Assembly (NCBI GenBank): GCA_018970725.1
Contig: JAGWVU010000003.1
Span: 1 to 64,000 of the forward strand
Length of the DNA stretch: 64,000 nucleotides
Direction: 5' to 3'
Source: Verrucomicrobiota bacterium
GTDB taxonomy: Bacteria > Verrucomicrobiota > Verrucomicrobiia > Verrucomicrobiales > DEV007
This document shows, in pieces, positions 17,877-26,303 of the stretch. The notes below the pieces were generated by a model. It was not told the DNA's origin, did no database searches, and saw nothing but the letters and a program-made list of their open reading frames with translations. A program made the position numbers and the translations under genes. The stretch's first letter is position 1. Every line of letters starts with the position of its first letter.

Positions 17877-18244
17877 CCGCCGATCCCGCGGCCGGCCGGT
17901 CGGCCAATCCGTGAGGCAGCGGGCCTCCGACAAGACACCGCCGGCAAATTCACAAGAACCGCAGGCTTCCCTCACGCCTCGGGTGAAGTGACGCGCAGAG
18001 GCATGTCACTTCCTGACGCTTTGCCGCGCCATGGCGCCCGCTTACGGTCGATGCATCCCGAGCTGAGGGCACCAGAGGCTTTGCAGCCCTTCTTCGCTTA
18101 CCGCTCAAGTGCTGCTGAGGCGCTGGTTCCAATAGTTAAGCGGGATGATTATGCCTTCCTCCCGGTCGCGTTGAGTCAGCAGTGATCGACTCAGTCCGAA
18201 CGGTGGGGGGACTGGGAGACGGTTCCAACAGTAAAGCGGGATGA
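17877..18244. other. Gene-free spacer holding two repeat copies
   Basis: 368 bases between the transposase and the sulfatase relic. Apart from repeat copies A and B, I see no coding frame with family features, no RNA gene and no clear promoter. Confidence 0.7.
18125..18158 (+). repeat. Dispersed repeat, copy A (34 bp)
   Basis: Begins GGTTCCAATAGTTAAGCGGG and ends ATTATGCCTTC. It matches copy B, 96 bases further on, at 32 of 34 positions. Confidence 0.9.
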
Positions 18245-18254
18245 TTATGCCTTC
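18221..18254 (+). repeat. Dispersed repeat, copy B, at the broken end of the sulfatase gene
   Basis: Begins GGTTCCAACAGTAAAGCGGG. The sulfatase reading frame runs straight into it, and its stop codon (TAA, minus strand) comes from the ATTATGCC part of the repeat. The repeat therefore appears to cut off the sulfatase 3' end. Confidence 0.9.
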
Positions 18255-19203
18255 TTTGCGCTTTGCGCGGGCCAGCGGACGATCCTGGGCACGCGCACGC
18301 TGCCTTCATAGACCGTGTGCTTGCCGCCCCGCAAGTTTCCGGCGAAGCCCATCGCGTCGAGCCGGGCGAATTCTGCGGCCGTGTCCGCCGGTTTCGGCTC
18401 CTTGCCGCGTAGACGGCGCGCTTCCGGATCCATGGCCGGATCGACATCGATCGGGGCGGGGCCCTGGTCGCCGGATAAGACCACGATGGTGTGGTCGCTC
18501 AGCCCGAGAGCGTCCAGCCGGTCGAGGAGGCGGCCGATATCCTCGTCCATTGAATGAAGGTCCGCGAGATAGCGGCGCAGGTGGAGATTGACGTCCCCTC
18601 CGCGCGCCTTGCAGGCGGCCAACTTCGCGCGCATCGGAGGGGCGAATTTCGATTCGTCCACGGCGAGGTCGTGGAACTTCGGCACATAACTTTTTGGAGG
18701 CGCGATCCGGTGATGCGAGATATGGCTCCAGACATTCACATAAAACGGCCTGTCCTTGTGTTGTTCGATAAACCGCATGGCCTCGTCGTAAATCCGCGCG
18801 TCCCGACCCCTCATGGTCCCGGTCATCTTGCGTCCCGGTTCGTCCACGGAGCGGACCACATCGAACCCGTAGACTCCGGCTTTTTCCTCGGGACCGATGT
18901 GTCACTTGCCGAAATGGCCGGTGGCATAGCCGCCGGCCAACGGCTGGTCATGAGTCCGGTCCGGGCCGGGCAACAGGTCACGCCGGTTGCATGGAAGCGG
19001 GTGCAGCGGGTGCCCGCCCGCGCCAGGGAATCGACGTACGGCGTCCGTGCATAAGGATGACCCTGGCAACCGAAGTCGGCGAAGCCGGAATCGTCGGCGA
19101 GAATGAAGACAAAGTTGGGGTGGGGCGCGGGACTGGAATTGCCGCCGGCGGCAAGGATCCCCGGAAGGAGGAGACCGAAGAGGAAAAGCGTCTTCGTGGC
19201 GAT
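18245..19203 (-). pseudogene. Sulfatase pseudogene (internal deletion, nonsense mutation, 3' truncation)
   Basis: Remnant of a secreted arylsulfatase-type enzyme that would have desulfated polysaccharides. The 5' part encodes a signal-like hydrophobic stretch, then NFVFILADDSGFADFG and the formylglycine motif CCPART (Cys-x-Pro-x-Arg). After TSRWPA (near 18935) the frame changes and tens of expected residues are missing. The next frame resumes at GYATGHFGK, where the expected Trp codon of the FGKWH motif is TGA (18904-18902). The rest (HIGPEEKAGVYGFD to IVRWPAQ) is in frame but is cut at 18245 by repeat copy B. No in-frame ATG/GTG exists at the 5' end; the nearest likely codon is ATC at 19203. 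It starts just past the glycoside hydrolase stop, so the two were once an operon. Confidence 0.88.
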
Positions 19204-19218
19204 GGCACCGGTCCCGCC

Positions 19219-21057
19219 TCAGGGATGCAACAGGATGGCCGCCTCGCCGTCCCGCAGTTGGATCGAGTTCACGGTCGCTTCGGTGCGGCCGTCGGCGCGC
19301 AACCGCTTCATCGGGGACGGCAGGATCAAGCGCATCCCCGGCACGGCGGAAAGGTCCGGGCCGGCCGGCGGGCGCACCAAGACCAGTCCTCTCGTGAACT
19401 CACGGGCAAAAACCGGAGTCACCGGAGCGGGGGCTCCCTCGGTGAGCCGCAGGTCATCGATCCAAGCGGTGCCGAGCGCTTCGCTGAGGCGGAAGCTGAT
19501 GCGTCCCGCCTCGTCATCCGCGGTGGTGAACGACATCTCGTGCCGGGTCCAGTCCGTGGTCCCGGTGACGGTCAGCATGGCCGCCGGCGAAGTGGTGGCT
19601 CCGGCGAAATCGTAGGGATAGACCTGGGCGCCGATCCCGCCGCGCACCGCCTCGGTCTTGATCCAGGCGCTCAAGGTGAAGGCGGTGTTCGGCTTGAGCA
19701 AAAGATGCTGGCTGTGGATCCGGATCGGTTTCGGATCCGCGCTCTCGATCCGGACGCTCGCCACTCCCTCGCGTTTGACGGCGGTGTCGAGCACGATGCC
19801 TTCCGCGACCCGCCAGTCATCGAACGAATCGAGCGAGCCGTTGCGGAGCAGGTTGGGGCCGGTGTCGGTGCCAGACCGGTCTTCCGCCTGCCAGGGGCGC
19901 ATCTCGCCCGCCGGTTGGCCGAGATCGACCCGGATGGCGTCGAACCAAAGTTCAGTGACGCGGGTGTAAGGATGCAGACCGAACCCGAAATAGGTTCCCG
20001 CCCCGTGCGCCATCAGATAGGAGGCGAGTCCATAAATCTGGTCCCGCCCGCGGTCGACCCCGGGAAGCCGGGTCCCGAAGGGAACCAACGCCGGGTCGTG
20101 GACCGGATTGTATTGCAAGAGTTGCACGTGGCCCTTGCGGTCGTGGTCCCGGGCGCGGTCGATCCGGCGCCGCCACTCGTGGGCCGGGGTGGCGAGACCG
20201 AGCCAGTTCTCGAGTTGGAACCCGTCCACCACGAGCGGATCGGCTTGCCAACCGTTGGCAACGAAGAGTTTCTCCGGTTGCCGCGCCTTGACCTTGGCAA
20301 ACAGGGACTGGAGATCGCGCGCCCAGCGGTCCGACTCCGGTCCGACCCGCGGGTATTCAGCCACGGCCGCGGTGCGTCCCGGACCGGCCACTTCGTCCGG
20401 CACGGTGTCGAAGAAGATGCCGTCCCAACCGGCCGCAACTTCCGGAGCGTGCCGGGCCGCGAGAAAATCCTGGTATCCGGCGAACCCGACATGCATCACG
20501 AAATCATCGGCCGGAGGCCCCCAATAATAGATCGGCACGCGCGCCGTCCGCCGCTCCCTGGCGCTGGCTTTGGGGTTCGCCCGGGAGCTAAATTCCGCGT
20601 CACTGAGCCGGCCGTCGCCATCGCGATCGTTCCGCGGGTCCCAACCGGGGATGGTGCGCGTCTCCCTCGGGTTCGCGGCTTCCTCCGCGCCGACGTGCAA
20701 GGTGACGGGGGTGTCGGCGGCGAAGTGGATGAAGCAGTCTTCGTAGTCGAGTTTCCTGTCGCGGCACCAGGCGCGCAGGGCCTCCGCTTTTTCCGAGGGT
20801 TCCAACAGGGTGCAGACGAGAGCGTATCGGATCGCGAGGTGTGAGGGACGCGCCTCTTTGGCCTGGAGCCGGAAGCCGAGATCGATCTTGTCCGACATCC
20901 ACGCCGCGTCCCCGCCGAAGTTCATGAAGGTGCGGACGGAGGGCAGGACGTGAGGCCGGTCGGCCGCCGCGAGTGGCGGCGAAGTCAGGGCGAGAAGCCC
21001 GAGGACCCCGCCGAGGCGGGAGAGAAAAGCAGGGAGGCGGGCCGGAATCGATCTCAT
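19219..21057 (-). CDS. Secreted putative glycoside hydrolase (GHL15-like) with EF-hand loop and C-terminal carbohydrate-binding domain
   Basis: A 612-residue exported protein. The signal peptide is followed by a TIM-barrel-like region with GFAGYQDFLAARH, GWDGIFFDTV, LFVANGW and DGFQLENWLG, the pattern of the 'putative glycoside hydrolase' GHL15-type family. A perfect calcium-binding loop, DRDGDGRLSDAE, lies at 144-155. The stretch from about 385 to 540 looks like a CBM4/9-type beta sandwich (NLLRNGSLDSFDDW, LSAWIKTEA, WTRHEMSFTT). The substrate is unknown. It was co-transcribed with the sulfatase that is now a relic. Repeat copy E lies only 13 bases upstream of its ATG and no good ribosome site remains, so expression may be impaired. 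Confidence 0.78.
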   Translation of the reverse strand: MRSIPARLPAFLSRLGGVLGLLALTSPPLAAADRPHVLPSVRTFMNFGGDAAWMSDKIDLGFRLQAKEARPSHLAIRYALVCTLLEPSEKAEALRAWCRDRKLDYEDCFIHFAADTPVTLHVGAEEAANPRETRTIPGWDPRNDRDGDGRLSDAEFSSRANPKASARERRTARVPIYYWGPPADDFVMHVGFAGYQDFLAARHAPEVAAGWDGIFFDTVPDEVAGPGRTAAVAEYPRVGPESDRWARDLQSLFAKVKARQPEKLFVANGWQADPLVVDGFQLENWLGLATPAHEWRRRIDRARDHDRKGHVQLLQYNPVHDPALVPFGTRLPGVDRGRDQIYGLASYLMAHGAGTYFGFGLHPYTRVTELWFDAIRVDLGQPAGEMRPWQAEDRSGTDTGPNLLRNGSLDSFDDWRVAEGIVLDTAVKREGVASVRIESADPKPIRIHSQHLLLKPNTAFTLSAWIKTEAVRGGIGAQVYPYDFAGATTSPAAMLTVTGTTDWTRHEMSFTTADDEAGRISFRLSEALGTAWIDDLRLTEGAPAPVTPVFAREFTRGLVLVRPPAGPDLSAVPGMRLILPSPMKRLRADGRTEATVNSIQLRDGEAAILLHP

Positions 21058-21070
21058 CGGGATTACAGTT

Positions 21071-21090
21071 CAGTTAAGCGGGATGATTAT
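21071..21090 (+). repeat. Dispersed repeat, copy E
   Basis: CAGTTAAGCGGGATGATTAT, identical to the shared core of copy A over AGTTAAGCGGGATGATTAT. Same orientation as A and B. It lies immediately upstream of the glycoside hydrolase start. Confidence 0.9.
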
Positions 21091-21123
21091 TTCGGCCTTG
21101 CGGAGGGGCTCCGCCTTTAACCT

Positions 21124-21142
21124 TCAAGCGGGTGCATTATTG
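21124..21142 (+). repeat. Dispersed repeat, degenerate copy F
   Basis: TCAAGCGGGTGCATTATTG keeps the AAGCGGG core and ATTATT tail with several mismatches. It lies about 50 bases past copy E in the same orientation. Confidence 0.5.
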
Positions 21143-21347
21143 GGGGCAGCCAAAACAGCCGGGAGCGGTTTGGGGATGACGAGATTGATCCAGCTGTAGG
21201 CAGGAGGCACGCGATCCGTCATAGCCGGGACGACTGTGTTACGAAGAGGTGAAACGAGGCGTCTTGGGCACGCAAATCTGTTGCGACGGCGCCTTTACAT
21301 CCTTTCTGGTCTGGAGTCAATGAGTTCTGCCTTTGGGTGGAGGTCGC

Positions 21348-21377
21348 GAGAGCGCGAAGCGGTCGATAGGCGCTCTC
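21348..21377 (-). terminator. Hairpin at the end of the kdsB-pyrG-oxidoreductase operon
   Basis: Inverted repeat with perfect 8-bp arms (GAGAGCGC/GCGCTCTC) and a 14-base loop. One arm overlaps the oxidoreductase stop codon. There is no T-tract on the minus strand, so termination is possible but not certain. Confidence 0.4.
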
Positions 21378-22479
21378 AGGAAACGGGCACCGGGGTTCCG
21401 TTGTTTCTCGCGGAGGCGAGGCAGGCATCCATGACCTTTTGGGTCTTTAGAGCGATCTCGGGCCAGTGTGGATCTGGAGAACCGCCGGCGACGAGCGTGT
21501 TGAATGTGCGGAAGAGGTTGGTCTCCTGGGCGGTGGGATGGTTGTTGGAATACTCGGCGCAGGAGATTTCCCGACGGCCCGGAGCCATGTTGAAGCGGCA
21601 GCCATCGACATCGAAGGAGGAATTGGTCACGGTGAACCGGGTCTCACTGCCGTGGAACGGGAGGACGAAGTCGTCCAGTTTGAGATAACCCGACGTGCCG
21701 CTGGCGATGAAGATCTGCTGGTGTTCGGTCTGGAACGAGTTGTAAAACGACGCGGACAGACCGCCCGGGAAAAAGAGTTCCGCGGAGAATTCCATGGGGA
21801 CGGCGCCGGGGCTGTCGGAACGGCCTTGGGCGGCCAGGATGCGGCCGGAGACGCGCTCGGGCATGAGGTAGCCGAGGGTCCAGAGGGTCATGCGGATGGT
21901 ATACCAACCGAGGTCTCCGAGGCATCCCTGAGGTTCCAGATGGCTGCTCATCCGGATATTTCCGGCGAGGAACTCGGCCGGGGCGTTGAAGCTGAACTGG
22001 GAATGGATCCGGCGGAGGGTGCCGAGTTCCGCGGCATCGAGAACATTCCGGATGGCCGCGAGGCGCCGAGTATGCATGAACATGACGCCGTCCATGAACT
22101 GCACGTTGGCCGCGCGGCAAGCGTCGATCATCTCTGCAAGATCCTTGGCATCGAGCGCGCAGGGCTTCTCGCAAAGGACATGCTTGCCCGCCCGGGCGGC
22201 GCGAAGGACCCATTCCTTCCGCAGACCGGTGGGCAACGGGATGTAAACGGCTTGGATGGAGGGATCCGCGAGCAACTCCTCGTAAGAGCCGCAGGCGCGG
22301 GGCACGGTGGGAAACGCGGCCTCCCGCTGGCACTCCGCGATGAAAGCGGCGGCCTTGGCCTGATCCCGGCTGGCTACGGCGGCGACAGATCCGGTTCCGG
22401 AGAAGAGCAGGGCCTGCCAGTTTTTTCTGGCGATTCCGGCGGTGCTGAGGAAGCCCCAGCGGATGGGTGTGGAAGTCAT
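21376..22479 (-). CDS. Gfo/Idh/MocA-family oxidoreductase
   Basis: A 367-residue NAD(P)-dependent sugar or polyol dehydrogenase. The Rossmann start is IRWGFLSTAGIARKNW. The EKP motif lies in GKHVLCEKPCALDA, and the second-domain block is GCLGDLGWYTIRMTLW. The substrate is unknown. The ATG at 22479 overlaps the pyrG stop as ATGA, so it is the third gene of the kdsB-pyrG operon. That context gives no clear clue to its pathway; a sugar-nucleotide or cell-surface sugar link is only a guess. Confidence 0.88.
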   Translation of the reverse strand: MTSTPIRWGFLSTAGIARKNWQALLFSGTGSVAAVASRDQAKAAAFIAECQREAAFPTVPRACGSYEELLADPSIQAVYIPLPTGLRKEWVLRAARAGKHVLCEKPCALDAKDLAEMIDACRAANVQFMDGVMFMHTRRLAAIRNVLDAAELGTLRRIHSQFSFNAPAEFLAGNIRMSSHLEPQGCLGDLGWYTIRMTLWTLGYLMPERVSGRILAAQGRSDSPGAVPMEFSAELFFPGGLSASFYNSFQTEHQQIFIASGTSGYLKLDDFVLPFHGSETRFTVTNSSFDVDGCRFNMAPGRREISCAEYSNNHPTAQETNLFRTFNTLVAGGSPDPHWPEIALKTQKVMDACLASARNNGTPVPVS

Positions 22480-24143
22480 GGGTTGGATGGGCTGGGCTTG
22501 GTGGTCTTGGCTTTTTTGCGCGTGGCAGTGGATGGGGCGCTGCCGAGATCCTGCTGGTGCAGGCAAGCTTGGATGAAGCCGGAGAAGAGAGGATGGGGCA
22601 CGTTGGGGCGGGAGAGGAACTCCGGGTGGAACTGGCAGGCGACGTAAAAGGGATGGGCGGTGATTTCGATGATTTCAGCGAGGTCATTGTCCGAATGGAC
22701 GGCGCTGATGGTCAGTCCGGCGTTTTCGAGTGTCTCGCGATAGGCCGGATTGAACTCGTAACGATGGCGGTGGCGTTCGCGGATTTTTAGCTGGCCGTAG
22801 AGTTGGTGGGTGCGGGTCCCTTCCTTGATGAGGGCGTCGTGGCCGCCGAGGCGCATTGAGCCGCCGAGATCGACGACCTTGGACTGTTCCTCCATCAAGC
22901 AGATCACGGGATGGGGCGGGTGGGTCTCGAATTCGGTGCTCTGCGCCCCGGTGAGGCCGCAGACGTTGCGGGCGTATTCGATGACGGCGATCTGCATCCC
23001 GAGACAAAGACCAAGGAAGGGAAGCCCGTGTTCGCGGGCGTATTGGGCGGCAATGACCTTGCCCTCGATTCCACGGTCCCCGAAACCGCCGGGGATGAGG
23101 ATGCCATCGACGCCCTTAAGCGCCTCGTCGGCACCGCCCTTCTCGAGTTCACCGGAATCGACATATTCGCATTCGACCTTGCATCGGAAGTGGGCGGCGG
23201 CGTGGTCGAGGGATTCGTAGACGCTCTTGTAGGCATCCTGAAGATGGTATTTGCCGACGAGACCGATCTTGATGGTCCGGGACGGGTGTTTGACGAGATC
23301 GACGAAATGTTCCCAGGCATCCATGGAAGGCGGCCCGCTCTGAAGACCGAGGCGTTCGCAGACGATGCGGTCGAATCCTTCCTCGCGGAGCCAGAGTGGG
23401 ACCTCGTAAATGGTGTCCTTGACGTCGAGTCCCTGGATGACGGAGGAGCGGGGGATGTTGCAGAAGAGAGCGATCTTGTTGCGGACATCCTCAGTGAGGG
23501 GGTGCTCGCAGCGGGCGACGATCACCTGGGGCATGATCCCGATTTCGCGCAATTTGGCGACGCTTTGCTGGGTGGGCTTGGTTTTGAGTTCTCCGGCGGC
23601 CTTGATGTAGGGGACCAAGGTGACGTGGACGAAGAGGACGTTTTCCGGGCCGACATCATGGGCGAACTGGCGGATGGCCTCGAGGAAGGGGAGTCCCTCG
23701 ATATCCCCAACGGTGCCCCCGATCTCGGTGATGATGATGTCCCCGCCCATTTTTTTCGCGACCTCATGGATGCGGGCCTTGATCTCTGTGGTGATGTGAG
23801 GAATCACTTGAACGGTTTTGCCTTGGTATTCCCCGCGCCGTTCCTTGCGGATGACGCGATAGTATACCTGACCGCTGGTGAGGTTGTTCAGCTTGGAAAG
23901 AACGCAGGTGGTGAACCGCTCGTAGTGCCCGAGGTCGAGGTCGGTCTCCGCCCCATCGTCGAGGACGTAGACCTCGCCGTGCTGGAACGGGCTCATCGTG
24001 CCGGGATCGACGTTCAGATAGGGATCGAACTTCTGCAGGATCACCTTGAATCCCCGGTGTTCCAGAAGCGTCCCGAGGGATGCGGCCGCCAAACCTTTGC
24101 CGAGGGAGCTGACGACGCCTCCCGTGAAGAAAATGTATTTCAT
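22476..24143 (-). CDS. pyrG: CTP synthase
   Basis: Makes CTP from UTP, ATP and glutamine. The 555 residues fit the family. The N-terminal synthase domain starts with [16 protein letters not shown] and contains [14 protein letters not shown] and [10 protein letters not shown]. The C-terminal class I glutaminase domain has the nucleophile Cys in GLCLGMQ and GGFGDRG just before it. It overlaps kdsB upstream and the oxidoreductase downstream by four bases each. Pairing with kdsB is sensible because CTP is the co-substrate of CMP-KDO formation. Confidence 0.98.
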   Translation of the reverse strand: MKYIFFTGGVVSSLGKGLAAASLGTLLEHRGFKVILQKFDPYLNVDPGTMSPFQHGEVYVLDDGAETDLDLGHYERFTTCVLSKLNNLTSGQVYYRVIRKERRGEYQGKTVQVIPHITTEIKARIHEVAKKMGGDIIITEIGGTVGDIEGLPFLEAIRQFAHDVGPENVLFVHVTLVPYIKAAGELKTKPTQQSVAKLREIGIMPQVIVARCEHPLTEDVRNKIALFCNIPRSSVIQGLDVKDTIYEVPLWLREEGFDRIVCERLGLQSGPPSMDAWEHFVDLVKHPSRTIKIGLVGKYHLQDAYKSVYESLDHAAAHFRCKVECEYVDSGELEKGGADEALKGVDGILIPGGFGDRGIEGKVIAAQYAREHGLPFLGLCLGMQIAVIEYARNVCGLTGAQSTEFETHPPHPVICLMEEQSKVVDLGGSMRLGGHDALIKEGTRTHQLYGQLKIRERHRHRYEFNPAYRETLENAGLTISAVHSDNDLAEIIEITAHPFYVACQFHPEFLSRPNVPHPLFSGFIQACLHQQDLGSAPSTATRKKAKTTKPSPSNP

Positions 24144-24877
24144 GCCGCGTTGATGAGTTGGGCGACTATCCGTGCTTGTTCCGGAGTGTCAACGCCAGGG
24201 GCGTCGTCATCGGTCAGCAAGACCCGGATCCGGGCCCCGTTTTCGAGGGCGCGGAGCTGTTCGAGACTCTCGGTTTGCTCGAGAATCCCCGGTGGCCAGG
24301 CGACGAAGCGAAGGAGAAAGTCCCGGCGGTAACCGTAGATCCCCTTGTGCCGCAGCGTCCGGAGACCCGGCACGTCCCGGGTGCGGGGAAACGGGATCCG
24401 GCTGCGCGAGAAGTAAAGGGCATCACCCGCCAGGGTAAGCACGGTCTTGACCACGTTCGGGTCGTCGAGCAGGAACTCGTCCTCGATCGGATTGGCGGCC
24501 GTGACCATGGGCAGGTCGGGCTGCTCGTGCAAGGTCAGGGCGAGTCGATCGATGAGGGCCGGGCTGACGAGGGGTTCGTCCCCTTGAACATTGATGATGC
24601 GGTCGTGCGACGGGTAAAGGGCGGCGACCTCGGCGATGCGATCGGTTCCGCTGGGATGATCGGGGCGGGTCATTCTGGCGTCCGCACCAAAAGCGAGGGC
24701 GGCATCGCGGATCCGCACGTCATCGGTGGCGATGACGATGTCGTCGAGTCGGGAACACTCGCGGCAGCGCTCCCACACATGTTGGACCAGGGGTTTGCCG
24801 GCGATGAGTTCGAGGGGTTTGCCTGGGAACCGGGAGGAACTCCATCGGGCGGGAATGACGGCAAGGCAGGAGGACAT
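24140..24877 (-). CDS. kdsB: 3-deoxy-manno-octulosonate cytidylyltransferase (CMP-KDO synthetase)
   Basis: Activates KDO with CTP for LPS inner-core synthesis; its presence implies a Gram-negative outer membrane. 245 residues. Motifs are IPARWSSSRFPGKPL at the N-terminus, the GTDRIAE block, NVQGDEPL (metal-binding Asp) and HKGIYGYRR. The ATG at 24877 follows an AGGAGG-like ribosome site on the minus strand (near 24885) and begins the first beta strand. First gene of the operon with pyrG. Confidence 0.96.
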   Translation of the reverse strand: MSSCLAVIPARWSSSRFPGKPLELIAGKPLVQHVWERCRECSRLDDIVIATDDVRIRDAALAFGADARMTRPDHPSGTDRIAEVAALYPSHDRIINVQGDEPLVSPALIDRLALTLHEQPDLPMVTAANPIEDEFLLDDPNVVKTVLTLAGDALYFSRSRIPFPRTRDVPGLRTLRHKGIYGYRRDFLLRFVAWPPGILEQTESLEQLRALENGARIRVLLTDDDAPGVDTPEQARIVAQLINAA

Positions 24878-24984
24878 GGAGGGGAACTTTCGCGACTTGT
24901 GAAGCTTTTTGGGTTGTGATTGGCCGGGCTTCTGCTGAGATAGAGGGGCGGCGTGGCGCCGCAAGGGGAAAAGGAAACGCCGTG

Positions 24985-25821
24985 ATGGATCTGAGTTGGA
25001 CGGATTGGGGGAACCGGGTGTGCCGGGCCTTTTGGCTCATGGCGTTGCCGGTTATGACGGTGCGGGCCCAAACGCCGCCGGGCGCGGTGGCTCCGTTGGA
25101 TTTGGCAAGCTTCCCGGGGTCGATGATCGAGGAGGTGATCGTTCCGGACCCGGGCGAATTGTTTTCGTTGATGGACAAACTTCCGGGGCAGCCGAATTGG
25201 GATGGATGGGTGCGGAGTGACTTTGGGAAAGGCACGTTGACGGACCGGACGCGTTTGGCGTTGTGGTTCGGGACCTTGATCGCGGATGGGTTCATCGCGG
25301 TGCAGGCGGAAAACGTGGAGGGAGTGACCAAGGCGGGGCGCCGGATTCTCGAGCTGGCGGAGTCCCTGAGTTTGCGGGACGCGGTGCTGCCCCACAGCCG
25401 GGCCATCATCGAGGCTTGCGAAGCGAAGGACTGGCCCCGGGTGCGTCAAGAGTTGGACCGGACGCACAAGACGGTGCGGGAGCAGATGGAAATGATGCGG
25501 GATGAGGATCTGGCGCAGTATGTGAGTGTGGCCGGTTGGTTGCGCGGGACGGAGGTGCTGACGAGCCTGATCGTGGAATCCTATTCCCAGGACAAGGCGG
25601 AGATCCTGAACCAACCGGATTTGGCGGAGCACTTCATCAAGCAGCTTTCCGGGTTGGAGGGAGAGGGCAGGGCGAGTGAACCGGTCCGGGCGGTGATCAC
25701 CGGGTTGAAAGCGGTGCGTCAGGTGATGGGGAGTTCGACGACCACTTCGTTGAGTTCGGAATCGGTTGAGCAAATTCACGGGATTTGCGCGGGGATCGTG
25801 AACCAGATCGTGCCCAAGTGA
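24985..25821 (+). CDS. Secreted protein of unknown function
   Basis: 278 residues with an N-terminal signal-like segment (VCRAFWLMALPVMTVRAQ, cleavage near residue 23). The mature part is mostly helical (FGTLIADGFIAVQAENVEGV, QELDRTHKTVREQMEMM) and acidic. I do not recognise the family. The ATG at 24985 is preferred, with a purine-rich AAAAGGAAA upstream; GTG 24982 is possible. The next gene starts inside its stop codon, so the two secreted proteins are probably made together and may work together. Confidence 0.65.
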   Translation: MDLSWTDWGNRVCRAFWLMALPVMTVRAQTPPGAVAPLDLASFPGSMIEEVIVPDPGELFSLMDKLPGQPNWDGWVRSDFGKGTLTDRTRLALWFGTLIADGFIAVQAENVEGVTKAGRRILELAESLSLRDAVLPHSRAIIEACEAKDWPRVRQELDRTHKTVREQMEMMRDEDLAQYVSVAGWLRGTEVLTSLIVESYSQDKAEILNQPDLAEHFIKQLSGLEGEGRASEPVRAVITGLKAVRQVMGSSTTTSLSSESVEQIHGICAGIVNQIVPK

Positions 25822-26285
25822 TCACGGGAAGAACTCTGGCCCTCACGGGCATGATGATCTTTGGCGCCTTACTTGGGGGACCGGCGGCCCGCGGAGCGGA
25901 CGAGGAAGCCCACGCGGCGATCATGGCGGCGGTGGCCGGGCATGTGGAGGACGGGTTCACCATCCGGGAGGAGTATTGGAAGGGGGAATTAGAGTCGGGC
26001 GGCAAAAAGCTGATCCGGCACCAGTTGTTCCGGGGGAACGAGTATTGGTTCTGGGCGGCCACCAGTCTTCCGGGGTGCGACATCAAGCTGGAGGTCTATG
26101 ATGCCAACGGCGTTCCGGTGACCTTGGAACGCTCGGAGAAAGGCACGGTCCGGGGCGTGCGGGTCACCCCGGCCCAGACTTCCTCTTTTTACATTCTCGT
26201 GCAGATTTCGCGGGCTCCGGGCGAACAATCCGCGCCCCCGGCAGTCCAATTGATCGACTGGGCGTTGGTTTACGGCTACCGCTGA
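25818..26285 (+). CDS. Small secreted protein of unknown function
   Basis: 155 residues. The GTG start at 25818 overlaps the upstream stop as GTGA and begins a signal peptide (ITGRTLALTGMMIFGALLGGPAARGA). The mature part looks like an all-beta domain (EYWFWAATSLPGCDIKLEVYD, FYILVQISRAPG), the pattern seen in secreted pre-peptidase-type or sensor domains, but no family can be named. It lies 18 bases before phoH. An ATG at 25785 would overlap the neighbour by 37 bases and lacks a reason. Confidence 0.6.
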   Translation: MITGRTLALTGMMIFGALLGGPAARGADEEAHAAIMAAVAGHVEDGFTIREEYWKGELESGGKKLIRHQLFRGNEYWFWAATSLPGCDIKLEVYDANGVPVTLERSEKGTVRGVRVTPAQTSSFYILVQISRAPGEQSAPPAVQLIDWALVYGYR

Positions 26286-26303
26286 GTCACCATCCCGAGG
26301 GGC

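Larger units (their letters stand above)
16588..18147 (+). mobile_element. Candidate Y1-transposase unit bounded by inverted 17-bp repeats
   Basis: The transposase gene lies between copy C (16588-16604) and copy A (18131-18147), which form inverted ends with one mismatch. Copy D lies inside on the left. No flanking target duplication is visible, as expected for Y1 (HUH) enzymes. The boundaries are inferred from the repeats only. Further direct copies at 18221, 21071 and 21124 lie outside this unit. Confidence 0.55.
21058..21375. other. Gene-free spacer holding repeat copies E and F
   Basis: 318 bases between the glycoside hydrolase start and the oxidoreductase 3' end. It contains repeat copies E and F and a hairpin at its right end. 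I see no gene and no convincing promoter. Confidence 0.7.

Noticed and set aside
18902-18904. Selenocysteine codon in the sulfatase
   Set aside because: The TGA stands at the invariant Trp of FGKW, not at a catalytic Cys. The gene also has a deletion/frameshift and a lost 3' end, so simple decay explains it.
18991-20844. Long plus-strand frame (617 codons) opposite the glycoside hydrolase
   Set aside because: A high-GC shadow. The minus-strand protein has a signal peptide, an EF-hand loop and hydrolase blocks; the plus product is low-complexity Gly/Arg-rich.
22911-24332. 473-codon plus frame opposite pyrG
   Set aside because: Asp/Gly/Val-rich shadow; the CTP synthase frame is unmistakable.
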